Shown here in pieces: positions 30,515-47,575 of a DNA stretch of 64,000 nucleotides; positions within the stretch are counted from its first letter, which is position 1; each line of letters starts with the position of its first letter. A program made the position numbers and the translations under genes. The notes beneath the pieces are model-generated. The model ran no database searches, was not told the origin of the DNA, and saw nothing but the letters and a program-made list of their open reading frames with translations. Location of the stretch: contig CAWFLT010000014.1 of assembly GCA_963816795.1 (NCBI GenBank), positions 62,001 through 126,000 of the forward strand, in the 5' to 3' direction. The stretch is from CAWFLT01 sp963816795. GTDB lineage: Bacteria; Acidobacteriota; Vicinamibacteria; Vicinamibacterales; SCN-69-37.

Positions 30515-31031
30515 ATGTCACGAGTGCGAGAAATCGGTCCGGTGCTCACGCGCTTGTTCTCCGAGTTGGTCGATGGCGCGAACGATCCGAACGGCGCCTT
30601 CATTCTCAATTCTGGTGACGTGGGGCTGCTGCGCTCGCTCGACAAGATTTCGGCCGCCGACGCGTCTCGCTCGGTCGATGCGGGCGCGACGATTGCCGCG
30701 CATGTGCAGCACGTGCGCTACGGGCTGTCGTTGATGAATCGCTGGGCGAACGAAGGGGGCAACCCGTTCGCCGACGCGAAATGGGACGAAGCGTGGACGG
30801 TCTCACCAGGTGGACGCCGACGAGTGGACGGAGATCCGACGCGGCCTGCGTCTCGAGACCGACGCCTGGCTCCAGGCACTCGGGTCACCGCGTGACGTCA
30901 CCGAGATCGAGCTCAGCGGGATGATCGCGAGCATCGCGCACCTCTCCTATCACCTCGGCGCCATCCGACAGATCGCCAAGGTCGCGCGCGGGCCCAAAGA
31001 GGGCACGTTCGAAGCAGGCGGCGCGGCTTAG
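30515..31031 (+). CDS. DinB-superfamily protein, one frameshift
   Basis: 171 aa after removal of one C near 30806-30810. First part: TRLFSELVDGANDPNGAFILN and AHVQHVRYGLSLMNRW (first metal-type histidines); second part: LSGMIASIAHLSYHLGAIRQI (last histidine). This is the four-helix DinB/YfiT fold, a possible thiol-dependent transferase or metal enzyme of unknown substrate. The stop codon lies at the edge of an inverted repeat shared with the convergent neighbour. Confidence 0.72.
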
Positions 31032-31131
31032 AGCCGTTCTCACTTCCGCGTAGAGCCAAAACGGCCCGGATCGCCAGACGCCTGCCCAATTTGAGCGGAT
31101 TGCTCGCTACAGGAAAGTGAGAACGGCTTAG
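31029..31131. repeat. 103-base element with inverted ends carrying both stop codons
   Basis: Arms AGCCGTTCTCACTTCC (31032-31047) and GGAAAGTGAGAACGGCT (31112-31128) are inverted with one bulged A. Each end continues into TTAG/CTTA, which gives the stop codon of the convergent gene on its side. It may be a bidirectional terminator with a long loop or a small mobile palindromic element. Confidence 0.6.
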
Positions 31132-31622
31132 CGGCGTGCGCCGGTGCGGTCAGCCGACCGCGAGATGGCGGTCGCTTCTCCGAGCGCCTTCAGCCACCGA
31201 ATCGGCACTCCTGCCTGGAGCACGACGCCGTAAGAAAAGGTCGGCGTGACCGGCCGGACACCAGTCTTGAACGTACCGACCGCCAGAAGAACATGGAGCA
31301 CCCGGTTGTCAGTCAGCGACACGGTCACATCGACGCACATCGGAAAGTCCCGCCCTCGATCGCGTTGTGGGTCGCCGGTCTGCTCTCCGCAGTCGTTCAC
31401 TTCCCACGTGGTCTTTGCACCGCTTCCAAACAGGTCACGAAGCCAGATCTCCAAGGTCCGATCCGGAAGCGTGCCGTCCAGGCTTCGGACGATCACGCTT
31501 TTCGCCCGATCGACGGCTTCTTTCTCGAGCTGAGGTGAAGTTTGGCCAGCGCTCGCCGCCGGGACCCCGATCGGGACGCAAAGGACCGCGGTGAGAACGA
31601 TGACTGACAGGAATCGAGTCAT
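31128..31622 (-). CDS. Small exported hypothetical protein
   Basis: 164 aa, not recognised. A typical signal peptide (FLSVIVLTAVLCVPIGVPAASA) precedes a soluble domain with two cysteines (NDCGEQTG and FPMCVDVTV), which could form a disulfide, and beta strands such as VTVSLTDNRVLHVLLAV. Its ATG overlaps the DUF1697 stop (ATGA), so the two are probably co-translated. Intact. Confidence 0.6.
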   Translation of the reverse strand: MTRFLSVIVLTAVLCVPIGVPAASAGQTSPQLEKEAVDRAKSVIVRSLDGTLPDRTLEIWLRDLFGSGAKTTWEVNDCGEQTGDPQRDRGRDFPMCVDVTVSLTDNRVLHVLLAVGTFKTGVRPVTPTFSYGVVLQAGVPIRWLKALGEATAISRSADRTGARR

Positions 31623-32136
31623 GCCAGCAACTTCGCGATGGCAGTGATGGTATTCCAGTTCCGGGTCGTCATCGGCACGCCAAAGAGCCGGTCCAACCTG
31701 CCAAGGTAGCCGATCACTTTCATGTGACGTCGGTAGACCCCGACGACGAATCGGCCATCACGGCCAGAATCTGCAAGAGCCACTTGCCGTGTGAAGGAAG
31801 GATGAGGGGCAGCTTCGGCGCCGAACGCGGCGGCCGGGACAGGACGCTCACGAACCGGACGATGTCCGGGCCAGGCGGATGGTCAGCGAAGCAGGTGTGA
31901 GACAGCAGCCTGACAATCTGCCGGCCCTGACACACCATGATCTCGACATCGAAGGGAAGCCTGCGTGCGAATTCGACTCGCAGTCGGGCGCGGCTGATTG
32001 CCCGCCGGATGACGAACGTCCCCGCGGCACCGATATTGACCGCGCCGAGGTGCTGGAGTTGCTTGGCGAGGAGGGCCGGCCGGAACGTTCTGTGACCGCC
32101 GACGTTGACGCCCCGAAGAAGAACCACTTGTGCCAT
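31619..32136 (-). CDS. DUF1697-family protein, one frameshift
   Basis: N-terminus MAQVVLLRGVNVGGHRTFRP is the DUF1697 signature. The C-terminal part, in another frame, reads FVVGVYRRHMK, GVPMTTRNWNTITAI, the usual family end. The join near 31750 needs one base added or two removed, unlike the surplus-base pattern elsewhere. About 172 aa. Cytoplasmic, function unknown. The stop overlaps the next gene. Confidence 0.7.
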
Positions 32137-32158
32137 GGCGATCCGGCGCTGTGGTCGC

Positions 32159-32488
32159 TCACCGCAGCTTCGTCCTCCGCGCACGCTTCGGCATCGGCGT
32201 ATCCCATGCGCCCGGGGGCAGGTAGTGAAACCGAATCAAGTACACGTTGTCGCCGCGGCCGTGCCGCGCCATTTGGAGCAGATCATCCACACTATCGAAG
32301 CCCGATTCCCGCGCCAAATCGTAGGTGATGTCGCCGACGGCGATCGGCGCAATCGAATCGACGACGATGGAGCCGTCGTCCATGGCGTAGCGGCCGCCCG
32401 CTTTCACGTGCGGACGGGTCCAGACGCGGACGCTGCATCGAATTCTGCCGCTCCTGATGCGTTCGCGAAGGCGCTTCGTGAAGACCAT
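32159..32488 (-). CDS. ASCH/PUA-like small protein
   Basis: 109 aa beginning MVFTKRLRERIRSGRIRCSV, with GGRYAMDDGSIVVDSI and ESGFDSVDDLL. This pattern of basic N-terminal strand, GxxY turn and SGF helix resembles ASCH-domain proteins of the PUA fold, which are thought to bind RNA; I am not certain of the assignment. Lies 22 bases before DUF1697 in the same orientation, so a small operon ASCH-DUF1697-exported protein is likely. Confidence 0.55.
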   Translation of the reverse strand: MVFTKRLRERIRSGRIRCSVRVWTRPHVKAGGRYAMDDGSIVVDSIAPIAVGDITYDLARESGFDSVDDLLQMARHGRGDNVYLIRFHYLPPGAWDTPMPKRARRTKLR

Positions 32489-32842
32489 GTCGATCCGGCG
32501 AAAGCGCGTGTAGGAGCGTCAGCGTGAGCTCTGAATGATCGCCAATGAAATGCTGACCTCGTCAACCTCGTGCATCGCGATCAGCAGCCACAGCTCCAGC
32601 GCGGGCCATTCAAATGTTGCTGACAGAATACGGACTCGCTCGTCGAAACTCAACTCTCGTGGCGCGCGCGGAGCCAAACCCGTTGCATTATCCGTAACCC
32701 TTGTACGATCGACGACGGCAACGTCGGGCAGGCGCGTACAACACAACGGGCGCGCCCAGTTGCCTGAGCGCGCCCGTTGGTGTTCTTGCTCGGGCGGCCT
32801 CAACCCCAGGCCGCCCTACGACCGAAGCACCGCTACGCGTTT
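32489..32842 (-). other. Spacer between rpoC and the ASCH-like gene
   Basis: 354 bases. It contains the rpoC terminator hairpin (32744-32779). A short minus frame from TTG near 32656 to the stop at 32519 could encode about 45 aa (ERVRILSATFEWPALELWLL), but there is no clear ribosome-binding site, so I do not call it a gene. Confidence 0.4.
32744..32779 (-). terminator. Terminator hairpin of the rpoBC operon
   Basis: Perfect 12-bp inverted repeat CAACGGGCGCGC / GCGCGCCCGTTG with a 12-base loop, about 64 bases past the rpoC stop. On the minus strand it is followed by TGTTGT. It separates the RNA polymerase operon from the accessory block. Confidence 0.75.
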
Positions 32843-37049
<4,207 letters not shown>

Positions 37050-37063
37050 GGTGCTCCTGATTC

Positions 37064-41382
<4,319 letters not shown>

Positions 41383-41416
41383 TCTCAATAACCCTCGAGG
41401 CAGCCAAAAGATTCAG

Positions 41417-41440
41417 GCCGCCGGCGCTCGCGCCGGCGGC
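41417..41440 (-). terminator. Partial terminator (attenuator) between rplL and rpoB
   Basis: GCCGCCGGCG-CTCG-CGCCGGCGGC: perfect 10-bp stem with 4-base loop, followed on the minus strand by CTGAATCTTTTGG. The position matches the rplL-rpoB attenuator known in other bacteria, which lowers polymerase expression relative to L7/L12. Confidence 0.6.
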
Positions 41441-41444
41441 GTGT

Positions 41445-41481
41445 GGTTCCGGGTTCCGGAGTTCCGGGGTTCCGGGGTTCG
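41445..41481. repeat. GGTTCCGG tandem repeat
   Basis: About four and a half degenerate copies of the octamer GGTTCCGG in the rplL-rpoB spacer. The same octamer occurs within alr near 56838. A scattered inverted relative (GAACCTCGGACCCGGAACTC) follows at about 41525-41550. Confidence 0.7.
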
Positions 41482-41574
41482 ACGGCCGCGGTCACCGGCG
41501 GCTCCGGGCGCTGCCAGGGCGAACCCTCGGAACCTCGGACCCGGAACTCCGGAACCGTGCGGCGTCGCGCCGAC

Positions 41575-41967
41575 TTACTTGACTTCGACCTTCGCGCCGG
41601 CCTCTTCGAACTTCTTCTTGATGGCCGCGGCTTCGTCCTTCGACACGCCTTCCTTGATCGGCTTCGGCGCCGACTCGACGAGATCCTTGGCTTCCTTCAG
41701 GCCGAGGCTCGTGACCTCGCGGACGACCTTGATCACGTTGATCTTGTTGCTGCCGATGTCGGTCAGCGTCACCGTGAACTCGGTCTTCTCCTCCGCCGCG
41801 GCCGCGGCGCCGCCGCCGGCGCCGCCCGCCATCGGCATCGCCATCGGCATCGCCGCCGCAGCGGACACGCCGAGCTCCGACTCGAGCGTCTTCACGAGCT
41901 GCGAGAGCTCGAGCACCGTGATCCCCTTGATGTAGTCCACCACCTGCTGCTGCGTCACGTCCGGCAT
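41575..41967 (-). CDS. rplL: 50S ribosomal protein L7/L12
   Basis: Stalk protein recruiting translation factors. 130 aa: N-terminal dimer domain (YIKGITVLELSQLVKTLESE), Ala/Gly/Met-rich hinge, and C-terminal domain with INVIKVVREVTSLGLKEAKDLVE. Intact and of normal length. Followed by the attenuator hairpin and rpoB. Confidence 0.97.
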   Translation of the reverse strand: MPDVTQQQVVDYIKGITVLELSQLVKTLESELGVSAAAAMPMAMPMAGGAGGGAAAAAEEKTEFTVTLTDIGSNKINVIKVVREVTSLGLKEAKDLVESAPKPIKEGVSKDEAAAIKKKFEEAGAKVEVK

Positions 41968-41984
41968 TGAACTGCTCCTGTTAA

Positions 41985-42058
41985 CTTAGAATTTAGAAGC
42001 CAGAAGTTCGAAGTCACTGGGCACTCGCCTGCGTACTCTCGACTTCTAACTTCAGGCT
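41985..42058. repeat. Degenerate TTCGAA/ACTTCTAACTTC spacer repeats
   Basis: Spacer rplJ-rplL with ACTTAGAATTTAGAAG, AGAAGTTCGAAGT and ACTTCTAACTTCAGGCTTC; a diverged relative of the TTCGAA family. Confidence 0.45.
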
Positions 42059-42064
42059 TCGCTC

Positions 42065-42601
42065 TCACTTGATTCGTTCGTTTCGCTTCCGCTCCGCCGC
42101 CGCGAGCACGTTCACCAAATCACGCGGCACGGCGGACAACACCGTCACCAACTGCTGCATCGGCGCCTGGAGCACGAACAGGAGCTTCGCGTAGCAGCTC
42201 CGGCTTGCCCGGCAGGGTCGCCAGATCGTTCACGGCGGCCGGCCGCCACCGGCCGGCCCTGCACGATCGCCGCCTTGATCGTCATCGTCGGCGTCGCCTT
42301 GACGAACGTCGTCAGCGCCTTGGCCAGCGCCACCGGATCCTTGCCGGTGTAGACCACCGCCGTCGTGCCGGCAAAGTGCACCTGCAGCGGCTCGAGCGAC
42401 GTGCCCGGCGGACGCCCGCTTCGCCAGCGTGTTCTTGACGACGCGATAGGTCGCGCCGGCGGCGTTGATCTGCCGCCGCAGCTCGGTCACCTGCGGCACC
42501 GTGACGCCGCGGTAGTCCACGAGCACGGCGGTTTCCGCCTCGCGGAACGCGGCCTGGAGCTCGCTCAGCTCCGTCTCTTTGTCTGCTCTACTGACTGCCA
42601 T
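42065..42601 (-). CDS. rplJ: 50S ribosomal protein L10, three frameshifts
   Basis: L10 anchors the L7/L12 stalk and in E. coli represses its own operon. N-terminus MAVSRADKETELSELQ, then AVLVDYRGVTVPQVTELRR and YRVVKNTLAKRA. Three surplus bases near 42410, 42240 and 42193 break the remainder; corrected parts read SLEPLQVHFAGTTAVVY, PELYAKLLFVLQAPMQQLV and NVLAAAERKRNERIK. Corrected length 177 aa, as expected. Between rplA and rplL. Confidence 0.9.
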
Positions 42602-42616
42602 TGATCGCTCGCTCAC

Positions 42617-42650
42617 GAACTTCGAACTTCGAAGTTCGAACTTCGAAGCT
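42617..42650. repeat. TTCGAA-family intergenic repeat
   Basis: GAACTTCGAACTTCGAAGTTCGAACTTCGAAG fills the rplA-rplJ spacer; several overlapping palindromes of TTCGAA. Confidence 0.7.
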
Positions 42651-43355
42651 TAGTGCTTGATCAGCTCATCCACGTGCGACGTGTCGATCGAGCACGCCGG
42701 GGCCCATCGTCGACGACATCGTCACGCTCTTCAGGTACCTGCCCTTCGCCGCCGCCGGCTTCGCCTTGACGATGTTCTCCATCAGCGCGTGCGCGTTGGC
42801 GATCAGGCGTTCGGCCGCGAACGAGATCTTGCCGATCGGCGCATGCACGACGCCGGCCTTGTCGACGCGGAACTCGACCTTGCCGGCCTTGATCTCCTGC
42901 ACGGCCTTGGTGACGTCCAGCGTCACGGTGCCGGTCTTCGGGTTCGGCATCAGCCCGCGCGGGCCCAGCACCTTGCCGAGCTTGCCGACCGCCCGCATCA
43001 TGTCCGGCGTCGCCACCACGGCGTCGAAATCCATCCAGCCGCCGACGATCTTCTCGACGAGCTCTTCGCCGCCGATTTCGTCGGCGCCGGCCTCGCGCGC
43101 CTCACGCTGCTTGTCGGCGTTGGCGATGACGAGCACCCGCTTCGACTTGCCGAGCCCGTGCGGCAGCACGACGGTGCCGCGCACCATCTGATCGGAGTGC
43201 TTGGGATCGACGCCGAGACGGACAGACAGCTCGACGGTCTCGTCGAACTTCGTGTACTTCACCTTCTGAATGAGCGGCACCGCTTGTTCGATCGTGTGCG
43301 GCCGGGCAGGCACCTGCTGCCTGGCCGCCTGGTATTTCTTGCCACGCGTGCGCAT
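42650..43355 (-). CDS. rplA: 50S ribosomal protein L1, one frameshift near the C-terminus
   Basis: L1 forms the mobile stalk next to the E site. 234 aa after removing one C near 42692. Motifs: FDETVELSVRLGVDPKHSDQ, VRGTVVLPHGLGK, GPRGLMPNPKTGTVT, and the corrected end SSTMGPGVSIDTSHVDELIKH. Located between rplK and rplJ as usual. Its stop codon abuts the TTCGAA repeat. Confidence 0.94.
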
Positions 43356-43413
43356 TGCGTTCTACCTCCGGTGGTCATGACGGGCCGAAGCCCTGCCACC
43401 CTTCGATTACAGA

Positions 43414-43896
43414 TCAAGACTTGCGTGAGCGTTCGAACTTCGATCTCAGTCCTCGAACTTCCGAATCCGTCAGTCGATCGACGTCCAGTCCCATCGATCG
43501 CGCCGTGCCGCGCACCGAGCGAACGGCCGAGTCGATCGACTCGGTGTTCAGATCGGGCAGCTTCAGCTTGGCGATCTCCTGGACCTGCTTGGCGGTGACC
43601 GTCCCGACCTTGTTCTTGTTCGGGACGCCCGATCCCTTCGCGATGTTCGCCGCGCGCTTGAGCAGCACGGCGGCCGGCGGCGTCTTCGTGATGAACGTGT
43701 ACGACCGGTCGGCGTAGATCGTCACCACGACCGGGATGATCAACCCGTCGTCCTTGGCGGTCTTCGCGTTGAAGTTCTTGCAGAAGTCCATGATGTTCAG
43801 CCCGTGCGGACCGAGCGCGGTCCCGACGGGCGGCGCGGGCGTGGCTTTGCCCGCCGCGATCTGGAGCTTCACTTGAGCTGTAACTTTTTTTGCCAT
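43414..43896 (-). CDS. rplK: 50S ribosomal protein L11 with repeat-derived tail
   Basis: L11 belongs to the GTPase-associated centre. Canonical from MAKKVTAQVKLQIAAGKATP through GPHGLNIMDFCKNFN to GTARSMGLDV. The usual protein ends about there; here ~18 further residues (LTDSEVRGLRSKFERSRKS) are encoded by TTCGAA-type repeat sequence. Either the repeat has extended the gene or a stop was lost. 160 aa versus the usual ~141. Confidence 0.95.
   Translation of the reverse strand: MAKKVTAQVKLQIAAGKATPAPPVGTALGPHGLNIMDFCKNFNAKTAKDDGLIIPVVVTIYADRSYTFITKTPPAAVLLKRAANIAKGSGVPNKNKVGTVTAKQVQEIAKLKLPDLNTESIDSAVRSVRGTARSMGLDVDRLTDSEVRGLRSKFERSRKS
43428..43468. repeat. TTCGAA-family repeat inside the rplK 3' end
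   Basis: GCGTTCGAACTTCGATCTCAGTCCTCGAACTTCCGAA; overlaps the last codons of rplK. Confidence 0.5.
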
Positions 43897-43908
43897 CGTT
43901 CATTAACC

Positions 43909-44027
43909 CGCTCGCGGCTCGCTACGCTTGCACCTCGGCGGTCTCTTCCTTAATCGCTCGTGGGGCCCCACCCCCACTCGCTTTCGCTCAGCGCCGCTCC
44001 TGTCGTCGCGGGCTTCGCGGCATCACT
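43909..44027. repeat. GGGGCCCCACCCCCGC-family repeat
   Basis: Between rplK and nusG: CCGCTCGCGGCTCGCTACGC and ACCTCGGCGGTCTCTTCC, then GTGGGGCCCCACCCCCACTC and CAGCGCCGCTCCTGTCGTCG. Same family as at 6530, 46486 and 48531. The CTCGCTACGCTTGCACCTCG part also occurs at 46510. Confidence 0.75.
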
Positions 44028-44035
44028 GTGACGCC

Positions 44036-44584
44036 CTAAAGCTTCTCCACCTGCAAGAAATCCAACTCGACCGGCGTCGCGCGGCCGAAGATCGTCACCA
44101 TCACCTTCAACGTGTTCCGGTCGCTGTTCACGTCGTCGACGACGCCGTTGAAGCTGGCGAACGGGCCCTCGTTGATGCGGACCTGATCGCCGCGCTCGAA
44201 GCTGTACTTCGGCTTCGGCTTCTCGGCCGCGACCGTCACCTGGTGCAGGATCTGGTCGACTTCCTCGCGCGAGAGCGGCGACGGCTTCGGGCCGGCGCCG
44301 ACGAAACCGGTCACCTTCGGCGTGTTCTTCACGACGTGCCACGCGTGGTCGGACATGTGCATCTCGACCAGGATGTAGCCGGGGAAGAACCGCCGCGAAC
44401 TCTTTACCTCGCGCCCGCCGCGCTTTTCGACGATGTCCTCGGTCGGAATGAGGATTTCGCCGATTTCATCCGCCAGCCCGTAGGCCTGGATGCGCTGCTC
44501 GAGCGACTCCCTCACCTTGTTCTCGAAGCCAGAGTAGGTATGGATGATGTACCAATGCTTCGTCTTGTCGTCAGTCACGCTCAT
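44036..44584 (-). CDS. nusG: Transcription termination/antitermination protein NusG
   Basis: 182 aa. NGN domain with HWYIIHTYSGFENKV and FFPGYILVEMHM, and KOW domain with RGDQVRINEGPFASFNGVV. Binds the polymerase clamp, promotes elongation and couples to S10 or Rho. Start ATG 44584 overlaps the secE stop (ATGA). Intact. Confidence 0.97.
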   Translation of the reverse strand: MSVTDDKTKHWYIIHTYSGFENKVRESLEQRIQAYGLADEIGEILIPTEDIVEKRGGREVKSSRRFFPGYILVEMHMSDHAWHVVKNTPKVTGFVGAGPKPSPLSREEVDQILHQVTVAAEKPKPKYSFERGDQVRINEGPFASFNGVVDDVNSDRNTLKVMVTIFGRATPVELDFLQVEKL

Positions 44585-44832
44585 CCCGCCAACCGCGAGT
44601 ACGCCCACTTGAAGAACGTCGAGAGGCTGATGTCGATGGTATAGAGATAGATCCCGAACAACATCGACGTCAGAATGACGACCATCGTCGTCGCCCACAC
44701 TTCACGGCGAGTCGGCCACGTCACCCGGCCGAGCTCGGCCCGCACGTCCACCAGGAAGCGCCTGGCCCGGCCGAACCAGCCGGCGACGTGTTCAGGCGAT
44801 TCCTTCAGGTTGTCCAGCATTGCTGCCTTCAT
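44581..44832 (-). CDS. secE: Preprotein translocase subunit SecE
   Basis: 83 aa, single transmembrane segment (TTMVVILTSMLFGIYLYTID) preceded by the conserved amphipathic helix ELGRVTWPTRREV. Essential partner of SecY. Lies between tRNA-Trp and nusG in the classical tuf-tRNA-secE-nusG order. Start ATG 44832; an internal ATG (44820) is possible. Confidence 0.95.
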   Translation of the reverse strand: MKAAMLDNLKESPEHVAGWFGRARRFLVDVRAELGRVTWPTRREVWATTMVVILTSMLFGIYLYTIDISLSTFFKWAYSRLAG

Positions 44833-44869
44833 AAATGATCACGCCACGACGTTCCGACCCTGCGTTTCC

Positions 44870-44945
44870 TGGCAGGCCAGGAGGGACTCGAACCCCCAAC
44901 TCCCGGTTTTGGAGACCGGTGCTCTACCAATTGAACTACTGGCCT
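44870..44945 (-). tRNA. tRNA-Trp (CCA anticodon)
   Basis: Acceptor AGGCCAG/CTGGCCT, D arm, anticodon loop CTCCAAA giving anticodon CCA, T loop TTCGAGT. Discriminator G and the 3' CCA is encoded. 76 bases. Confidence 0.95.
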
Positions 44946-44954
44946 AGACTGCAC

Positions 44955-44986
44955 AACTTCGAAGTTCGAACTTCGAAGTTCGAACG
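44955..44986. repeat. TTCGAA-family intergenic repeat
   Basis: ACTTCGAAGTTCGAACTTCGAAGTTCGAAC, two full copies of ACTTCGAAGTTCGA between rpmG and tRNA-Trp. Confidence 0.7.
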
Positions 44987-45136
44987 TTACTTACTTTCCT
45001 TATGCGCCGTGTGCTTGCGGCAGAAGCGGCAGTACTTGTTGAACTCCAGCCGCTCCGAGCTCTTCCGGCGGTTCTTGGTCGTGCTGTAGTTCCGGCGCTT
45101 GCAGTTGCCGCACGCCAACGTCACGATTTCTCTCAT
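44987..45136 (-). CDS. rpmG: 50S ribosomal protein L33
   Basis: 49 aa, MREIVTLACGNCKRRNYST then RLEFNKYCRFCRKHTAHKE. Two CxxC pairs (Cys 9/12 and 36/39) make this the zinc-binding form. Sits between tuf and tRNA-Trp, the usual place. Intact. Confidence 0.95.
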   Translation of the reverse strand: MREIVTLACGNCKRRNYSTTKNRRKSSERLEFNKYCRFCRKHTAHKESK

Positions 45137-45152
45137 TGCACTCGCTCCGGTC

Positions 45153-45180
45153 AGGCACTAGGCGCTGAGCACTAGGCATG
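45153..45180. repeat. CACTAGGC short direct repeat
   Basis: GGCACTAGGCGCTGAGCACTAGGCAT between tuf and rpmG; two copies of (G)CACTAGGC. Same low-complexity style as the 3467 and 51945 runs. Confidence 0.4.
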
Positions 45181-45202
45181 GGTTACGAACGCCGAACGCG
45201 GA

Positions 45203-45238
45203 CATCGGCTCCGGACACCGTGGTGCCCGGAGCCGATG
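45203..45238 (-). terminator. Strong hairpin after tuf
   Basis: CATCGGCTCCGG / CCGGAGCCGATG, perfect 12-bp stem, with an inner CAC/GTG extension, 9 bases past the tuf stop. No U run follows, so partial read-through into rpmG, tRNA-Trp and secE is plausible. Confidence 0.6.
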
Positions 45239-45247
45239 GCCCAATGC

Positions 45248-46447
<1,200 letters not shown>

Positions 46448-46485
46448 TGCGTCAGTCTCCGTTAGTGTCATACTTGACTTATTCA

Positions 46486-46628
46486 ACTGCTCGCGGGGCC
46501 CCACCCCCGCTCGCCCGCCTCGCGGCTCGCTACGCTCGCACCTCGGCGGTCTTCTCTAACTGCTCGCGGGGCCCCACCCCCGCTCGGCCTCGCGTCGCTC
46601 GTCGAGGGGCGGCTCGGCGGTCTTTCCT
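46486..46628. repeat. GGGGCCCCACCCCCGC-family repeats, two copies
   Basis: Two copies of CTGCTCGCGGGGCCCCACCC plus CCCGCTCG, separated by a CTCGCTACGCTCGCACCTCG segment, fill the spacer between tuf and tRNA-Thr. Confidence 0.75.
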
Positions 46629-46704
<76 letters not shown>

Positions 46705-46936
46705 CTACGCGCCTTCGGCGCTTCGGCCGACAAGTCGGCCGTGTCTCACTCGGCATACACCGTCAGCGGCCTGCCACCGCATCTCGACCCTCGTCGCGGC
46801 CTGCCAACCGATCTCGGCACCTTCGCGCCTGCCAACCGTAGCTCGGCAGCCTTCGCGTGGCCGCCAGCCGTAGCCCGGCAGCCTCCGTCTGGCCTGCCAG
46901 CCGTAGCCGTGAGCGCAGCGAACGCTCGGCGAAGGC
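46705..46936. repeat. Degenerate CTGCCAACCGTAGCTCGGCA repeats between tRNA genes
   Basis: About five imperfect units of roughly 30 bases with the core GCCTGCCAACCG...CTCGGCA...CCTTCG. Unit length and sequence vary, so this is not a CRISPR. A related half-unit is at 47168-47220. No gene. Confidence 0.6.
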
Positions 46937-47011
46937 TGGAGCGGGAGACGGGGATCGAACCCGCGACCAACAGCTTGGAAGGCTGTGACTCTACCACTGA
47001 GTTACTCCCGC
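46937..47011 (-). tRNA. tRNA-Gly (TCC anticodon)
   Basis: Acceptor GCGGGAG/CTCCCGC, anticodon stem ACAGC/GCTGT with loop CTTCCAA, anticodon TCC; CCA encoded. 75 bases. Confidence 0.96.
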
Positions 47012-47272
47012 CTTCGCGCTCCGATTACCGCTCGCTTGCTCGCGCTTCGGCGGGCAAGCCCGCCGACTCACCTCCGATTGCTCGCAGCCTCGGCGGGCAA
47101 GCCCGCCGCATCGCCTACTGCTGCGCTTCGTCAGCGTCCGCCGCTATCGCCGCCTCCGCGTCCGTTCACTTGGCTTGCCAACCGAAGCCGCGACCGCGAC
47201 GCTCGGCGAGTTGGCTGCCCCGAAGCTCACCGGGCTCGCTGCCTTTCTTCGCAACCCGGGGAGCGAAGGGTG
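47012..47272. repeat. Spacer with CGGCGGGCAAGCCCGCCG palindromes
   Basis: Between tRNA-Gly and tRNA-Tyr, CGGCGGGCAAGCCCGCCG occurs twice (about 47056-47073 and 47093-47110), each an almost perfect palindrome. The rest holds diverged relatives of the CTGCCAACCG repeat. No gene. Confidence 0.6.
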
Positions 47273-47356
47273 TGGCGAGGGAAGGATTCGAACCTTCGAA
47301 GCCGCTAGGGCGACAGATTTACAGTCTGCTGCGTTTGACCGCTTCGCTACCTCGCC
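47273..47356 (-). tRNA. tRNA-Tyr (GTA anticodon)
   Basis: Class II tRNA with long variable arm (CGCCCTAGCGGCTTCG). Acceptor GGCGAGG/CCTCGCC, loop CTGTAAA, anticodon GTA. CCA is not encoded (CAC follows the discriminator A). 84 bases. Confidence 0.94.
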
Positions 47357-47498
47357 GTACTCTGCCGCGCGCACCCGAATCGAGGCGACGCTCTCTCCCT
47401 CGGCTCCCTCACACATCGAGGAGCCCGATATCTACCGCCATCAGCTTGGAACGATTGAAGTTCCTTCCCGAGTGCGTGCTGGAGCGTGGCCCTGAACC

Positions 47499-47575
47499 TG
47501 GAGCTGGCGAAGGGATTTGAACCCCCGACCAGCTGATTACAAATCAGCTGCTCTACCGGACTGAGCTACGCCAGC
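47499..47575 (-). tRNA. tRNA-Thr (TGT anticodon)
   Basis: Acceptor GCTGGCG/CGCCAGC, anticodon stem GCTGA/TCAGC with loop TTTGTAA, anticodon TGT; CCA encoded. First of the Thr-Tyr-Gly-Thr-tuf order known from other bacteria. Confidence 0.96.

Noticed and set aside
32519..32803. 94-codon minus frame between rpoC and the ASCH-like gene
   Set aside because: Its 5' part runs through the rpoC terminator hairpin and no ribosome-binding site or family is recognisable; only the last 45 codons look protein-like.
46705..47272. Possible CRISPR array between tRNA genes
   Set aside because: Units vary in length and sequence, there are no constant repeats with unique spacers, and no cas genes are near.
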